This document shows, piece by piece, positions 28,601 through 36,263 of a DNA stretch of 64,000 nt. Source of the stretch: Allosphingosinicella deserti. GTDB taxonomy: Bacteria; Pseudomonadota; Alphaproteobacteria; Sphingomonadales; Sphingomonadaceae. Positions within the stretch are counted from its first letter, which is position 1, and every line of letters starts with the position of its first letter. The position numbers and the translations under genes were made by a program. The notes under the pieces are model-generated. The model had not been told where the DNA came from. It worked only from the letters and a program-made list of their open reading frames with translations, and made no database searches. The stretch spans positions 248,001 through 312,000 of the forward strand of contig NZ_PXYI01000003.1 of assembly GCF_003012735.1 (NCBI RefSeq), in the 5' to 3' direction.

Positions 28601-28744
28601 AGTGCGCGCGCTCGTATGCGAGTACTCGTCAAACGCATCCTTAAGCGTTACGGCTACCCACCCGATTTTGCGGATGAGGCGGTGCAAACGGTTCTGGCAC
28701 AGGCGGAAATCCTACTGCGCGAAACCAGATCGGCTTACATCTGA
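25598..28744 (+). CDS. hsdR: Type I restriction endonuclease/translocase subunit
   Basis: HsdR translocates and cuts unmodified DNA. The 1048-residue protein has an N-terminal PD-(D/E)XK nuclease ([14 protein letters not shown] with Asp near 143, then [10 protein letters not shown] with ELK near 156), an SF2 helicase core with Walker [15 protein letters not shown] near 298, a DEAH box ([12 protein letters not shown]) near 404, and [13 protein letters not shown]. The C-terminal half is the helical domain that docks on HsdM. Its ATG overlaps the stop of the SIR2-like gene. All catalytic motifs are present, so the enzyme looks intact. Confidence 0.97.
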   Translation: MSITEDIVELAALETLQELGWSYVHGAILSPEGAAPERRSFGDVILVGRLEAAIGRLNPGAPETARNEALRRVLTGELPSLVEENRRIHKLLTEGVDVEFRNDRGQTAATKIWLIDLDRADANDWLAVNQFAVVENRANRRPDVVLFVNGLPLAVLELKSGASQNATLSDAYNQLQTYLHQIPSLFSTNAVLVTSDGIEARIGSITASAERFMPWRTVDGHDFAHRGMPELETLLRGVFTRENLLALIRDFIVFGDKGGGPFKIIAGYHQFHGAQKAVRQAVEATRPGGDRKIGVIWHTQGSGKSLLMAFFAGLAVRSEALENPTLVILTDRNDLDDQLFSTFGLCRDLIRQNPEQADSRYDLKQLLDKAAGGVVFTTVQKFSPERGEESFPLLSDRRNIIVIADEAHRSQYGFESKLNRETGLRRYGYAHYIRQAMPNASFIGFTGTPIEDTDINTPAIFGEYIDIYDISRAVEDGATVPIFYESRLARIELSEDEKPLIDAEIEALTEDESLTEAEKMKAKWSAVEALVGSNKRLEQVAADLVTHLEARIEAMNGKAMAVCMSRRICVELYDRIITLRPEWHSTDDRKGRVKIVMTGAASDPLSWQQHIGAKKRRDNLANRARDPDDPLCLVIVRDMWLTGFDAPCMNTMYIDKPMRGHGLMQAIARVNRVFKGKPGGLVVDYIGVAQNLRSALGQYTDNDRDKTGVDESAAVAAMVERYEAICDLFHGFDYRLGIDGKPRERLICLGGAIDWVLRWQESQAAKQKDVEDKKRAHRRYLDMVLELSKAFALASASDEARNIRDEVGFFQAIRAALAKTTATGRICETDRAFAVQQLVDRAVASSEIIDILKVAGVQSADISILSDEFLIEIGKMEKKNLALEALKKLLNGEIVSRSKTNLVESRAFSARLEEAVARYHVGAISAVEMIQELIDLAKALQAARARGEEQGLSLEEVAFYDALAENESAVEAMGDEKLRLIAHELLEQLRANVTVDWHQRESARARMRVLVKRILKRYGYPPDFADEAVQTVLAQAEILLRETRSAYI

Positions 28745-28805
28745 GGGTTGCCAAAAAAGGCGGAAGGGGATCACACGGGCGCATCGCCGAGGCGTGTAGG
28801 ATCAC

Positions 28806-29108
28806 TCAGCTACGTCCCTCCCCGCCGTGTACGTGATACTCCGCTGCGTTCTCTCCGTTGGTGCGAAAGAACTCGATGCGGTGCAATGCTCCAATGATGA
28901 CGGAGCGTTTGAAGCGGGTACCATAATCGGTCGGAGAGCCAATCTCAGACCATGCGGAACCGAACAAGTTCTTCAACGTAGATGTTTGCGGTCCGGCAGC
29001 GTCAATAACAGATTGAGCGCGTTCCAACTCAGGATCACTCAAATGTTGCCCGCGGTTGCTCATATTCGCGCTACCCTTTCCTTGGCGTGGTGGACCACCT
29101 ACGTTCAT
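28806..29108 (-). CDS. Small hypothetical protein, possibly DUF1413-like
   Basis: A 100-residue protein whose C-terminal half reads STLKNLFGSAWSEIGSPTDY, then GTRFKRSVIIGALHRIEFFR. The pattern of a LF-x-x-W segment followed by a G-x-x-F stretch resembles small DUF1413-type proteins; the match is weak. Two starts are possible: ATG 29108 (AAGGAACG upstream) and ATG 29063 (AAGGGTAGCG upstream). It is convergent with hsdR and could be a separate accessory gene of the island. Function unknown. Confidence 0.6.
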   Translation of the reverse strand: MNVGGPPRQGKGSANMSNRGQHLSDPELERAQSVIDAAGPQTSTLKNLFGSAWSEIGSPTDYGTRFKRSVIIGALHRIEFFRTNGENAAEYHVHGGEGRS

Positions 29109-29277
29109 ATGGGCGTTCCTTATCGAAAAAAACGCAAAAGGTATAGCAGTGGATATCTATGAGCTACGCAGTGTGATGGAGCGCGCCAGAGCTTGAACAT
29201 GAGGCGCAATCAACCGATGCGACATTGAGATACCGGAACTGGAAGACGTTGCGACTCGGGTTGATTGTGTTCTATAT

Positions 29278-29736
29278 CTAAGCCTTCGGGGTGGCTAGGC
29301 GAGCCCTGGCATTGCCAAGCGTAATCGGTTCAAACCTGTCCGGATGCCGAAGGGCGACTGCCTCGAATGTCAGCTCGGGCCACCCCCTCTCCATGAGCAT
29401 CCGGTACCCATCAGACGCTCGCTTCATGATCAAGTCGGATACCGTGGCGAGTTCTCCGTCCCGTGCGATCTTCTGCCGGGTCCGAGCCAGTCTGACGGTT
29501 TTGCCGCGCTCCTCCGTGAGGGCGCCTTCCAGCGCAAAGATGCTCTGCCAAACATCGTGCTCAAGCGTTCCGGGTACGGCGTCAGGGCTGACGGCATAGA
29601 GCTTGCGCAATGCTGCTTTTCGGACTTCGTCGTTGCCCAAAGTCCTGGCGTTCTCCGCAAGCTGGCGAAGCTCCTTCGCGTTGGTGCAGGTTGCAATGCG
29701 CTCGAGCGCGCGGCGGACAAGTTCAGCGCTGCTCAT
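29278..29736 (-). CDS. Partner protein overlapping the DUF262 gene
   Basis: A 152-residue, mainly helical protein starting MSSAELVRRALERIATCTNA. It has no signal peptide and no recognised domain. Its middle is a helical segment (VRLARTRQKIARDGELATVS), and the C-terminus reads MLMERGWPELTFEAVALRHP. The ATG at 29736 overlaps the stop of the DUF262-DUF1524 gene (ATGA), so the two are translationally coupled and probably act together. Alternative upstream starts would extend into the neighbour and were not chosen. Confidence 0.75.
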   Translation of the reverse strand: MSSAELVRRALERIATCTNAKELRQLAENARTLGNDEVRKAALRKLYAVSPDAVPGTLEHDVWQSIFALEGALTEERGKTVRLARTRQKIARDGELATVSDLIMKRASDGYRMLMERGWPELTFEAVALRHPDRFEPITLGNARARLATPKA

Positions 29737-31874
29737 TCGGCTGCCTGGGCCGAGGAGTCCGTCTGGCGCCGTCGCCAAAGATCTGCCAGCGTCCATTCTC
29801 CATTGTCCTCGCGCAGGAGCCAGTCATTCAATCCGTTTCGGTGCGTTCGAGTGACTGCGCGAGACGCTGCGGAGAAGGAAGCGAAAGGCTCGTCGAAGCC
29901 GGCGACAAACAACGATCCATGCTCCACACGGGCGGTGAAAGCTTGGCCGCTATAGGTGAATTTCGCTTCCGTGCCTTCAGCGGGGAGCCATCCTCTCGGC
30001 TGGGAGCCAAGCGGTATCCCATCCGTCACGTCGCCGATCGCGTCGATAGCAAGCGGTGCGGCCCAGATCTTCCTTGCGATTTGAAAGAGAGCGGCGGCCC
30101 GTTCAACGATTCTCTCCTCGTCCCAGATATCATAGGCGTTCAGGTCTCGGTTCAGAGCGAGGCTCGAGTGAGCACGTACCGCAGGCATCTTCACCGAGAA
30201 GGGGCCGTTAGAGACCGAAGCGTTCAGAGGCCCAGTCAGCAGCGTGAGATTGCCCAGAGTGTCGATTGCAGCCTCTCGCTCCATCTGCCGGGCAAGGTGG
30301 TCGGGGTCGACCTCTTCGGGGTCAAGATGGGTGAAGCCGGGGACAGGCCAGTTCGCTCGCCATTTCTGTGGCATGATATGCTCGATCGATAGCGCAGACT
30401 TTATCTGTATGTCCTCGCTCAGCCTGGTCCGCTTTGCGGTTTCGAGAGCTTCGAAGATGTACCGCAAGCGAGGCTGACGCAGTCCCTTATACTGGGCGCG
30501 GCCGATCCAGGATTGGCGCCACTCTTCATCGCCCGGCCAGCGCTCCGTGTCAGCAATCCTGGAGGAGAGATGCTGGATCAAGGCGCCAATCTTGTCGTCC
30601 TCCACCGAGCGGAGGCGATCGATGATCCCAATGAAGAACCGATTGTAGCCCTTCGTGGTGAGCCCGCAAATATCTCGCCTTAGAATGTAGCTTTCGAGCG
30701 CGCCCAAGGCTTCGGGTAATCGCTCGCCCAACGCGGCTTCCGTGGCCAGATAAAGAACAAGGGGCATTGCAGTCGAGACGTCGAAGGCGTCCGCAAACCG
30801 GCCGAACTTGCCGATCGGGTCGGATTCCTCCTGCATGAACAGACGTTCTTCCACGCCCGCCGTAAGAGAGATCGACTCGAGTTCGGCCGCCACGCCTTGG
30901 AAGGGCTCCTTGTCCAGAATCCAGCGTCGATATGCCTCGAAGAGATTCTGGACGGACACGAGATCTCCAATCTTCATCGAGAGGTGATCGGTCAACATCC
31001 AATCGAGGCGACCCCGTGTCTGGCGGCCGCGAGAGGCGATCTGGGTCCAAAAGGCTCGATCGAGCGGGAGCCAGTGCTTCGCGTAGAGCTGATCCACAAG
31101 GAGCGAGCTGTCCACCTGCCCAAGGCCTTTGGCCCTTTGAAAGATGAAGTTTCTGAGCAGGTCGCCTGGTGTGAGATCCACCCCACGGCTGTTCAGCGTC
31201 TCGAAGATCGTTTGGGGGTCGTCTCCTCCTTCGAGCTCGATCGAGACTGCGGCAAGGCCCTCTTTCATCGCCTCGAAAAGCCTCTCCAGGCGTTCCTCGC
31301 TAAAGTTCCCCTCGGTAGTGACATGAGCCTCAACCCTGGCGCGAAAATAGGCGTGCGCGGCGGTGGATCGGCGGACCATGCCGTCTTCGTCCGTGGGCTT
31401 GGGAGCAATAGAGTCTAGCTCGACCTCTGGGTCAATCAGCTGCACAAGCGCACGTCGATCTGTGATCGACGGCCAAAGCTTGTAGCGTTCGGCCTCGGGC
31501 TTCTCCATCACGCCGTCGTTCAGCAGGTACTTTTGCAGTTCATCCGCATAGCGAGAGCCGTTCGCAGCGGCGACGTCTCGGAGGGCGCAGAGCAGAAGCT
31601 GGAATGTCGTCAGCCGCTGCTGGCCATCGATAATCTCGAACGCCTGGACCTGCTTGCCGAAAGTCTTGATCTGGCTGATGACGATCGCGCCCATGAAATG
31701 GGGGGAGATCGATGCGCGATCTGTGTTGAGCCGCTCGACAGCCCGTTCAATATCCTCCCAAAGGAGATCCAGCTGAGGCGTAACTTTCCAGGCATATTGG
31801 CGCTGATACAGGGGAATCAGGTAGCGCTTTTTGCCGTCGAACAGCTCCACGATGGAGCGCGTATATGGCTTCAT
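29733..31874 (-). CDS. DUF262-DUF1524-RAMA protein (GmrSD-like nuclease)
   Basis: A 713-residue, single-chain GmrSD-like protein. The DUF262 part has IPLYQRQYAW (residues 20-29) and IIDGQQRLTTF (81-91), the NTP-dependent ParB/Srx-like motif. The DUF1524 part has the HNH-type SIEHIMPQ (His499) and LGNLTLLTGPLNASVSN. The last 95 residues (PLGSQPRGWLPAEG, ATFTYSGQAF-like strand, FASFSAASRAVTR, GLNDW) fit a RAMA domain, often found at the end of restriction proteins and thought to sense modified DNA. GmrSD enzymes restrict modified phage DNA, so a type IV-like role is inferred. ATG 31874 was chosen because PLYQRQY normally lies about 20 residues from the start. Confidence 0.9.
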   Translation of the reverse strand: MKPYTRSIVELFDGKKRYLIPLYQRQYAWKVTPQLDLLWEDIERAVERLNTDRASISPHFMGAIVISQIKTFGKQVQAFEIIDGQQRLTTFQLLLCALRDVAAANGSRYADELQKYLLNDGVMEKPEAERYKLWPSITDRRALVQLIDPEVELDSIAPKPTDEDGMVRRSTAAHAYFRARVEAHVTTEGNFSEERLERLFEAMKEGLAAVSIELEGGDDPQTIFETLNSRGVDLTPGDLLRNFIFQRAKGLGQVDSSLLVDQLYAKHWLPLDRAFWTQIASRGRQTRGRLDWMLTDHLSMKIGDLVSVQNLFEAYRRWILDKEPFQGVAAELESISLTAGVEERLFMQEESDPIGKFGRFADAFDVSTAMPLVLYLATEAALGERLPEALGALESYILRRDICGLTTKGYNRFFIGIIDRLRSVEDDKIGALIQHLSSRIADTERWPGDEEWRQSWIGRAQYKGLRQPRLRYIFEALETAKRTRLSEDIQIKSALSIEHIMPQKWRANWPVPGFTHLDPEEVDPDHLARQMEREAAIDTLGNLTLLTGPLNASVSNGPFSVKMPAVRAHSSLALNRDLNAYDIWDEERIVERAAALFQIARKIWAAPLAIDAIGDVTDGIPLGSQPRGWLPAEGTEAKFTYSGQAFTARVEHGSLFVAGFDEPFASFSAASRAVTRTHRNGLNDWLLREDNGEWTLADLWRRRQTDSSAQAAE

Positions 31875-32051
31875 GAATTCCCCCAAAGGCCGTGGCCAGC
31901 ACCCGTCCGCCGCCATTTGGTTGAAGCGTAGCCCTGTTCGAACTCGCGTCAAGCGCGACCAGCAACGCTTTGAAGAAAAGGCGGGATTGCGCTGGGGGCG
32001 AGGGACCTCTAGTTTCGTCAGTGGCTGATGATCAGCGCCTGGGGGGGCGAA

Positions 32052-32687
32052 ATGGGGATTGATCGAGACATTCTGGAAGCGGCGTTGGACGCGGCATGTG
32101 AGTCCACGAGCGACGCAGCAACCCACACCGAAACTCCGGCGGAGCGGGACCTGCTGAATGAGCAGTGGGCCCAATCCTATATCGGCCTAGCTCTCAACGA
32201 TATGTTTCGTCAGCGGTATAGTAACGACAAAGCAGGTTACGTGTCCTTTGAGACCACTGTTTCCTGGCTCGACGGCTATCTACCTGCACCCACGAAACCT
32301 GGTCCGCGACCCGGGGGATTGACGGCTCGGCAAAGGTTCGATGCTGTCTTGTGGTCGAAAGGCGGTAAGGCGACCGGTCTTGTCGAATTGAAGGACCGAC
32401 CGTTCATGGGGCGCTATGCCGAGAGTTCCGATCCTCAGAAGCTGTGTGGCGGTCTACGCCGATGGCCGACGTTGCGCTGGGCCATGTTCCTTTTCAGCAT
32501 CCGCTGCCCGGCGAAGAGTAAATGCATCGATGATGACCTCGCCGCCAAGCGAGACGATATCTTGATGCGCATCCGCAAGGATGTCGGTGATTTCTGGCGC
32601 GTGTCGAGCAGCAAGATCGTTCCCGGCCGAGGGAGCCGCACGATGTGGGTGGGCGTGGTGTTTCGGCGACCGGGCGAGGCGGACTGA
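32052..32687 (+). CDS. Hypothetical protein with a PD-(D/E)XK-like motif
   Basis: A 211-residue protein divergent from the DUF262 gene. No family is recognised. Asp97 in RQRFDAVLW and Glu112-x-Lys114 in GLVELKDRP have the spacing of a PD-(D/E)XK nuclease core, and Glu37 lies in a preceding helix (LLNEQWAQSYIGLALNDMF). This suggests a restriction-like nuclease, but the motif is short and could be chance. The ATG at 32052 has GGGGGGGCGAA upstream; an alternative ATG is at 32028. The 131-residue gene follows after 35 bases, probably as one operon. Confidence 0.65.
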   Translation: MGIDRDILEAALDAACESTSDAATHTETPAERDLLNEQWAQSYIGLALNDMFRQRYSNDKAGYVSFETTVSWLDGYLPAPTKPGPRPGGLTARQRFDAVLWSKGGKATGLVELKDRPFMGRYAESSDPQKLCGGLRRWPTLRWAMFLFSIRCPAKSKCIDDDLAAKRDDILMRIRKDVGDFWRVSSSKIVPGRGSRTMWVGVVFRRPGEAD

Positions 32688-32722
32688 GAGCAGTCAGAGG
32701 CAGCCTGCCGTGGGAGATTGGA

Positions 32723-33118
32723 ATGCGCGACGAACTATACCAGCGAGTGATAACGGTTGATGCTCGTTCTGCCTTTGACCATCTTGAGGCGGCGCTCGGA
32801 CGCGCAGGATTGGACATCTGGTACAAGCTGAAAGGGAATGTCCGGTCGGTAGACTTCAAGCAGCGGCGGCAGCACTTCTTCTCGTTTATTCCAAACCAAG
32901 GTGACCTGCTGTTTTATGTTCGACGTCCTGCTCTGAAACCGAAGCCGCATCTTCACCAGCTTGCGCTCAAGCACCATCCCGAGCAGGTGAATGTCGATAA
33001 ATGGGGGCGGCCCGCGGAGAACAGCCGCAAGGAGACGAAGATCCGGATCAGGACGAAGAAGGACGCCGAGACGTTGATGTCATGGCTCGGCCCGGAGGTT
33101 CGCTCGCTTCTCCAATAA
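32723..33118 (+). CDS. Hypothetical protein, second gene of the island's right-hand operon
   Basis: A 131-residue protein starting MRDELYQRVITVDARSAFDH. It contains HFFSFIPNQGDLLFYVRRPA and a basic C-terminal half (RKETKIRIRTKKDAETLMSW) ending in LGPEVRSLLQ. It is soluble, basic and unrecognised; nucleic-acid binding would fit its charge but is not shown. It lies 35 bases after the PD-(D/E)XK-like gene, with GGGAGATTGGA before the ATG. Confidence 0.65.
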   Translation: MRDELYQRVITVDARSAFDHLEAALGRAGLDIWYKLKGNVRSVDFKQRRQHFFSFIPNQGDLLFYVRRPALKPKPHLHQLALKHHPEQVNVDKWGRPAENSRKETKIRIRTKKDAETLMSWLGPEVRSLLQ

Positions 33119-33154
33119 ACAAACGACCCGGATCAGCCTACTTGGCGTTGGCGA

Positions 33155-33400
33155 TCACCGCGGCAGCCGATACCGGATGGTCAGCGAGGCGCCCTTTCCC
33201 TTCGCCGGCGCCGAGACGATCTCGTCGCCGGCGCGCTGGGCGTCGTACATCGCGTCGCAGCAGGACGGCATCTGGTGCTTGGTGGCGGGGTAGCCGCCGA
33301 GGGTGCGGTGGAGCTGGCCGGACTTGACGTCGACATGCCCTGCGCCACGCGCGGCGGCGCGGCGGAGCTGGGCGGCGAGTTCGGCCTGGAATTTCGACAT
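33155..33400 (-). CDS. Small conserved hypothetical protein at the island edge
   Basis: An 81-residue protein starting MSKFQAELAAQLRRAAARGA, with LGGYPATKHQMPSCCDAMYD in the middle and a basic end APAKGKGASLTIRYRLPR. Two adjacent cysteines are present. It looks like a genuine conserved family whose role I do not know. A perfect palindrome (family B repeat) ends at the base next to the start codon, so no separate ribosome-binding site is visible. It may be translated from the hairpin leader or be silenced. Confidence 0.7.
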   Translation of the reverse strand: MSKFQAELAAQLRRAAARGAGHVDVKSGQLHRTLGGYPATKHQMPSCCDAMYDAQRAGDEIVSAPAKGKGASLTIRYRLPR

Positions 33401-33463
33401 CCCATCGAAATGGCATTTCGATGGGGACCCGGTGACAACCCATCGAATGGCATTTCGACGGGG
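33401..33463. repeat. Two tandem family B palindromes
   Basis: First copy: arms CCCATCGAAATG and CATTTCGATGGG around one base, 33401-33425. Second copy, slightly degraded, at 33439-33463 (CCATCGAATGG, CATTTCGACGGG). Both are followed by GGACCCGGTGA, so the tandem unit is about 38 bases. The same palindrome is nested inside family A repeats at 37884 and 42698. Confidence 0.85.
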
Positions 33464-33520
33464 ACCCGGTGAGGAAGAAGAGCGGCAACGCGACCGACAG
33501 GAGCGGCGAGAACTTCCAAT

Positions 33521-33548
33521 GAGATCCCAGCTTTCGCTGGAATGACGG
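33521..33548. repeat. Family A repeat, simple form
   Basis: GAGATCCCAGC, a short TTTC loop, then GCTGGAATGACGG. This is the plain version without a nested palindrome. Confidence 0.8.
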
Positions 33549-33639
33549 AGAGGGGCGTTTGTCGTGCAGCGTCGCTCAGGCGTCGAGATGTCCCAGTTTG
33601 TCCGGGTTCCGCACCACGTAGATCCCGATCACCCGTCCT

Positions 33640-33662
33640 CCTTCGGCACGCTCAGGACAGGC
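33640..33662 (+). repeat. Family C repeat inside the sigma-factor gene (third break)
   Basis: CCTTCGGCACGCTCAGGACA followed by GGC. On the gene strand it reads as the in-frame insert ACPERAEGG between ALEIKY and RVIGIYVV. Confidence 0.85.
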
Positions 33663-33716
33663 GTATTTGATTTCCAGCGCCGTCGTCTGCAGCACGCCGT
33701 CGCCCTCCCGCGTGAC

Positions 33717-33740
33717 CCTTCGACAATGCTCAGGACAGGC
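33717..33740 (+). repeat. Family C repeat inside the sigma-factor gene (second break)
   Basis: CCTTCGACAATGCTCAGGAC followed by AGGC. On the gene strand it adds a TGA and shifts the frame between GFVNGLPG and TREGDGVL. Confidence 0.85.
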
Positions 33741-33871
33741 TGCCGGGGAGGCCGTTGACGAAGCCGGTGCGGACGAGGGTGGAGCCGTGTTTGGCGAACA
33801 GGTTGGCGAGCGCGGTGTGGAGCTCGATGACGCCGCTGGCGCCGAGGATCGGCTCGAGCGCGGCGGCGAGC

Positions 33872-33895
33872 CCTTCGACGGAGCTCAGAACAGGT
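33872..33895 (+). repeat. Family C repeat inside the sigma-factor gene (first break)
   Basis: CCTTCGACGGAGCTCAGAAC followed by AGGT. On the gene strand it supplies the stop codon TGA that ends the intact part of the sigma factor. Confidence 0.8.
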
Positions 33896-34501
33896 CCGTC
33901 GCTTCGCTTCGGCCGCCGAGCGCTTCCATGTCGCCGCTCCGCGAGGCGTGGAAGAAGGCTTCGGCGAGGGCGAGGCCGCTCGCCTGCTCGACCTTGAAGC
34001 GCGGGCGGCCGGCGCGGACGTGGGTGCGCGCGCGGGCGGCGAGCTGGCGGCAGGCGGCGGGATCGCGCTGAATCGTCGTCGCGACCTCGTCGAAGGCGAG
34101 GCCGAAGACGTCGTGGAGCAGGAAGGCGGCGCGCTCGAGCGGGGAGAGGCGCTCGAGCGCGAGCATCAGGGGGAGGGTGACGTCGTGGTCGGCGTCCGGC
34201 TCCGCCGCGACCACCGGCTCGGGGAGCCAGGGGCCTATGTAGGTCTCGCGGCGGTGGCGGGCGGACTTCAGCTGATCGAGGCAGAGGCGGGTGACGGTGC
34301 GGCGGAGGAACGCCTCCGGCACCTCCACCGCGGCGCGATCGGCCCCCATCCAGCGCAGGAACGCTTCCTGTACCACATCCTCGGCATCGGCGACCGAGCC
34401 GAGCATGCGGTAGGCGAGCCGCGTGAGCTTCGGACGCAGCGGCGTGAACGTGGAAACCGCGTCCTCCGGAAGCTCGCAGGAGATGGGGGCCGGGGCGTCC
34501 A

Positions 34502-35005
34502 TCAGACGAGGGCCGGCTGGGCCGCGGGGGCGGGGGATTGGGCGGCGGCGGCGACGGTGGCGGCCTTGCCGGTCTCGTACCAGAGGTGGAAGCCGACGGC
34601 GAGGCGGTTCCAGCCGTTGATGACGTTGATCATCAAGGTGAGCTTGACCTGTTCCTCGGGCGTGAACTCGGCTTCGAGCGCGGCGCGGGCGGCGGCGAGA
34701 TCCGCGCCTTCGGAGAGGCGGGTCAGCGCGTCGGTCCAGCCCAGAGCGGCGCGCTCGCGGGGCGTGTAGACCGGAGCCTCGCGCCAGGCGGCGAGGAGGT
34801 GGAGGCGCTGCTCGGTCTCGCCGGCGGCGCGGGCATCCGAAGTGTGCATGTTGAGGCAATTGGCGCACTGGTTGATCTGCGAGGCGCGAATCTTGACCAG
34901 CTCGACGAGGCTCGGTTCGAGGCCGGCTTCGATGTGGGTGGAGGCAGCCATCCACGCCTTCATGGCGGCGGGGGCGACGGCGTAGGGGTTGAGCGTTGCA
35001 GTCAT
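34502..35005 (-). CDS. AhpD-like carboxymuconolactone decarboxylase-family protein
   Basis: A 167-residue protein of the AhpD/CMD fold. The redox motif is QCANCLNMH (CxxC followed by the His three residues later), and KIRASQINQ is typical of the alkylhydroperoxidase AhpD-core subgroup. Such proteins reduce peroxides or act as disulfide reductases. ATG 35005 follows GGAAAGGACC. The sigma-factor gene begins at the last base of its stop codon, so the two form a coupled pair. A CMD-domain protein next to a SnoaL-type ECF sigma factor is a recurrent pairing, inferred to respond to oxidative or electrophile stress. Confidence 0.9.
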   Translation of the reverse strand: MTATLNPYAVAPAAMKAWMAASTHIEAGLEPSLVELVKIRASQINQCANCLNMHTSDARAAGETEQRLHLLAAWREAPVYTPRERAALGWTDALTRLSEGADLAAARAALEAEFTPEEQVKLTLMINVINGWNRLAVGFHLWYETGKAATVAAAAQSPAPAAQPALV

Positions 35006-35230
35006 CTGACGGTCCTTTCCATTGGGTTCCGGTGACATGACGAGACGGCAAGGCGCGGTGTGACATGGGGCGCGATTTTTTTGAAAGGGTGACGCGGGGC
35101 GGGATGGGAATCAAGGTGGGCTTCGATCCGCTTCATCGAACGCCGAGCCGAGGATGCCCATGCGGGTCTGCCCCGGTGCCGTGGATGGTCACCGGATCCT
35201 GTGCGCTGCACCGGGACCGTATTCTGACGC

Positions 35231-35254
35231 CCTTCGGCGGAACTCAGGACAAGC
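35231..35254 (+). repeat. Family C dispersed repeat
   Basis: CCTTCGGCGGAACTCAGGAC followed by AAGC, in a non-coding stretch. Confidence 0.75.
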
Positions 35255-35323
35255 TACGGCGCGAAAGGCGCGAAGGACGCGACGAGCCTGCGCGCTTCAT
35301 TGGCCGCCGAGCGTTTCCGACCT

Positions 35324-35352
35324 GAGATCCCAGCCTGCGCTGGGATGACGGG
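35324..35352. repeat. Family A repeat, simple form
   Basis: GAGATCCCAGC, loop CTGC, GCTGGGATGACGGG. The left flank GCGTTTCCGACCT is shared with the copy at 37884, so the element extends about 14 bases to the left. Confidence 0.85.
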
Positions 35353-35566
35353 TAAATGCTACGCGAACCCCGTCGCTGTCATAACAGACAGCAGGGTGTC
35401 GCACACAAAGGCGCCAAGCCGCGAAGGGGTGAGATTCCGATATTGCGGCTTGTGGCTCCGGGGCCACCCGAGATCGATCCTGGCCCGCTCCAAACGGAGG
35501 GAAGGATGGAGGGAGAAAGAGCGGGCATACGGGCGGGCGCTGGAGCGCCCGCCCGAGGCCGGCAGA

Positions 35567-35737
35567 TCAGCGCGGCTGCTTGCGCATCAACGCGGTGAGG
35601 CGGTCCTTGACCGCGAGGCGGAGGCGCTTGAGGCGGAGGAGCTTCAGGCTGTCGGGCAGCCGGCGGCGCAATTCCTGGGCGATCGCGTCGTCGAGGCGGC
35701 GGTGGGTTTGCGTCAAGCGGTAGGTTGCAGAGGACAT
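35567..35737 (-). CDS. DUF465 (YdcH-like) small protein
   Basis: A 56-residue, highly basic, helical protein: LTQTHRRLDDAIAQELRRRL and then LKLLRLKRLRLAVKDRLTAL. This heptad-like pattern with an LKRxRLxxKD core is typical of DUF465/YdcH, a small widespread family of unknown function. ATG 35737 has GGAGACC upstream. An in-frame ATG four codons earlier is possible. Confidence 0.85.
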   Translation of the reverse strand: MSSATYRLTQTHRRLDDAIAQELRRRLPDSLKLLRLKRLRLAVKDRLTALMRKQPR

Positions 35738-35912
35738 GATGGTCTCCATCGGTCCGCGCGTCGGCGGACCGGATCTGATCGTTGCGCGAGGCTCCGGCCG
35801 CCGAAAGGCGGACTCGGGATCGCTTCCATGTGCGGTGCCGTGCCGGGGGCGTCGCCCGTGGGGGGCGCCGGACGCCTGTGCGGATCCGGCGGTGCCCAGG
35901 CGCGGCGGGCGA

Positions 35913-36263
35913 TCAGGCCGAAGGCGGGGCGCGGGCGCGGTAAGGGGAGGCGGCACGCTGCCGGGGCGCGGCGACGGGCGCCGGCGCAGCCTGGGCTGCG
36001 GGACGCGCCGAGAGCGGCGTGACGACGATGCGCGGCCGCGGCGGGGAGAGGAAGGCGGATCCGGCCTCGTCGGGGAGGCCGTCGTCGGCGGTGCAGAGCG
36101 TTGCGGCGGCGGCGCCCGGGCGGGCGGCGCCGGGACGGGCGGCGGTCTCGCGGGCGGTGGGCGTGCCGCCGGCGATCGCGCCGGCGCTGGCGAACAGGCC
36201 GAACAGCACCAGAAGCGCCGCGAGCGGCCCCTTCCGTACACTGTCCCGTGCCCCCTTCGGCAC
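35913..36263 (-). CDS. Hypothetical exported Ala/Pro-rich protein
   Basis: Probable GTG start at 36263. A basic start then a good signal peptide (RKGPLAALLVLFGLFASAGAIA), followed by 85 low-complexity residues rich in Ala, Pro and Arg, with one short structured stretch (ATLCTADDGLPDEAGSAFLS). No domain. The signal peptide favours a real gene, but the rest could be the by-product of high GC. Confidence 0.4.
   Translation of the reverse strand: MPKGARDSVRKGPLAALLVLFGLFASAGAIAGGTPTARETAARPGAARPGAAAATLCTADDGLPDEAGSAFLSPPRPRIVVTPLSARPAAQAAPAPVAAPRQRAASPYRARAPPSA

Larger units (their letters stand above)
33576..34502 (-). pseudogene. ECF sigma factor gene broken by three short repeats
   Basis: The intact N-terminal part (start ATG 34502, stop at 33885, 205 residues) is an ECF sigma factor: region 2 LRPKLTRLAYRMLGSVADAE and DVVQEAFLRWM, and region 4 LSPLERAAFLLHDVFGLAFD. 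It is the type with a C-terminal SnoaL-like extension (FFHASRSGDMEALG). Beyond the stop, other frames continue the extension: ALEPILGASGVIELHTALAN, NLFAKHGSTLVRTGFVNGLPG, then EGDGVLQTTALEI and GRVIGIYVVRNPDKLGHLDA to 33576. A family C repeat sits at each of the three breaks; the last is in frame. Its start overlaps the stop of the AhpD-like gene. The regulator may still act through regions 2 and 4. Confidence 0.8.
35006..35566. other. Repeat-containing intergenic region
   Basis: No convincing gene. Contains a family C repeat (35231-35254), a GCGCGAAAGGCGCGAAGGAC tract (about 35258-35277) and a family A repeat (35324-35352). The start-proximal part holds the promoter of the AhpD-like/sigma pair. 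Confidence 0.6.

Noticed and set aside
33640-33895. The family C copies as intrinsic terminators
   Set aside because: They have only weak self-complementarity and no T-run, and they lie inside a coding region.
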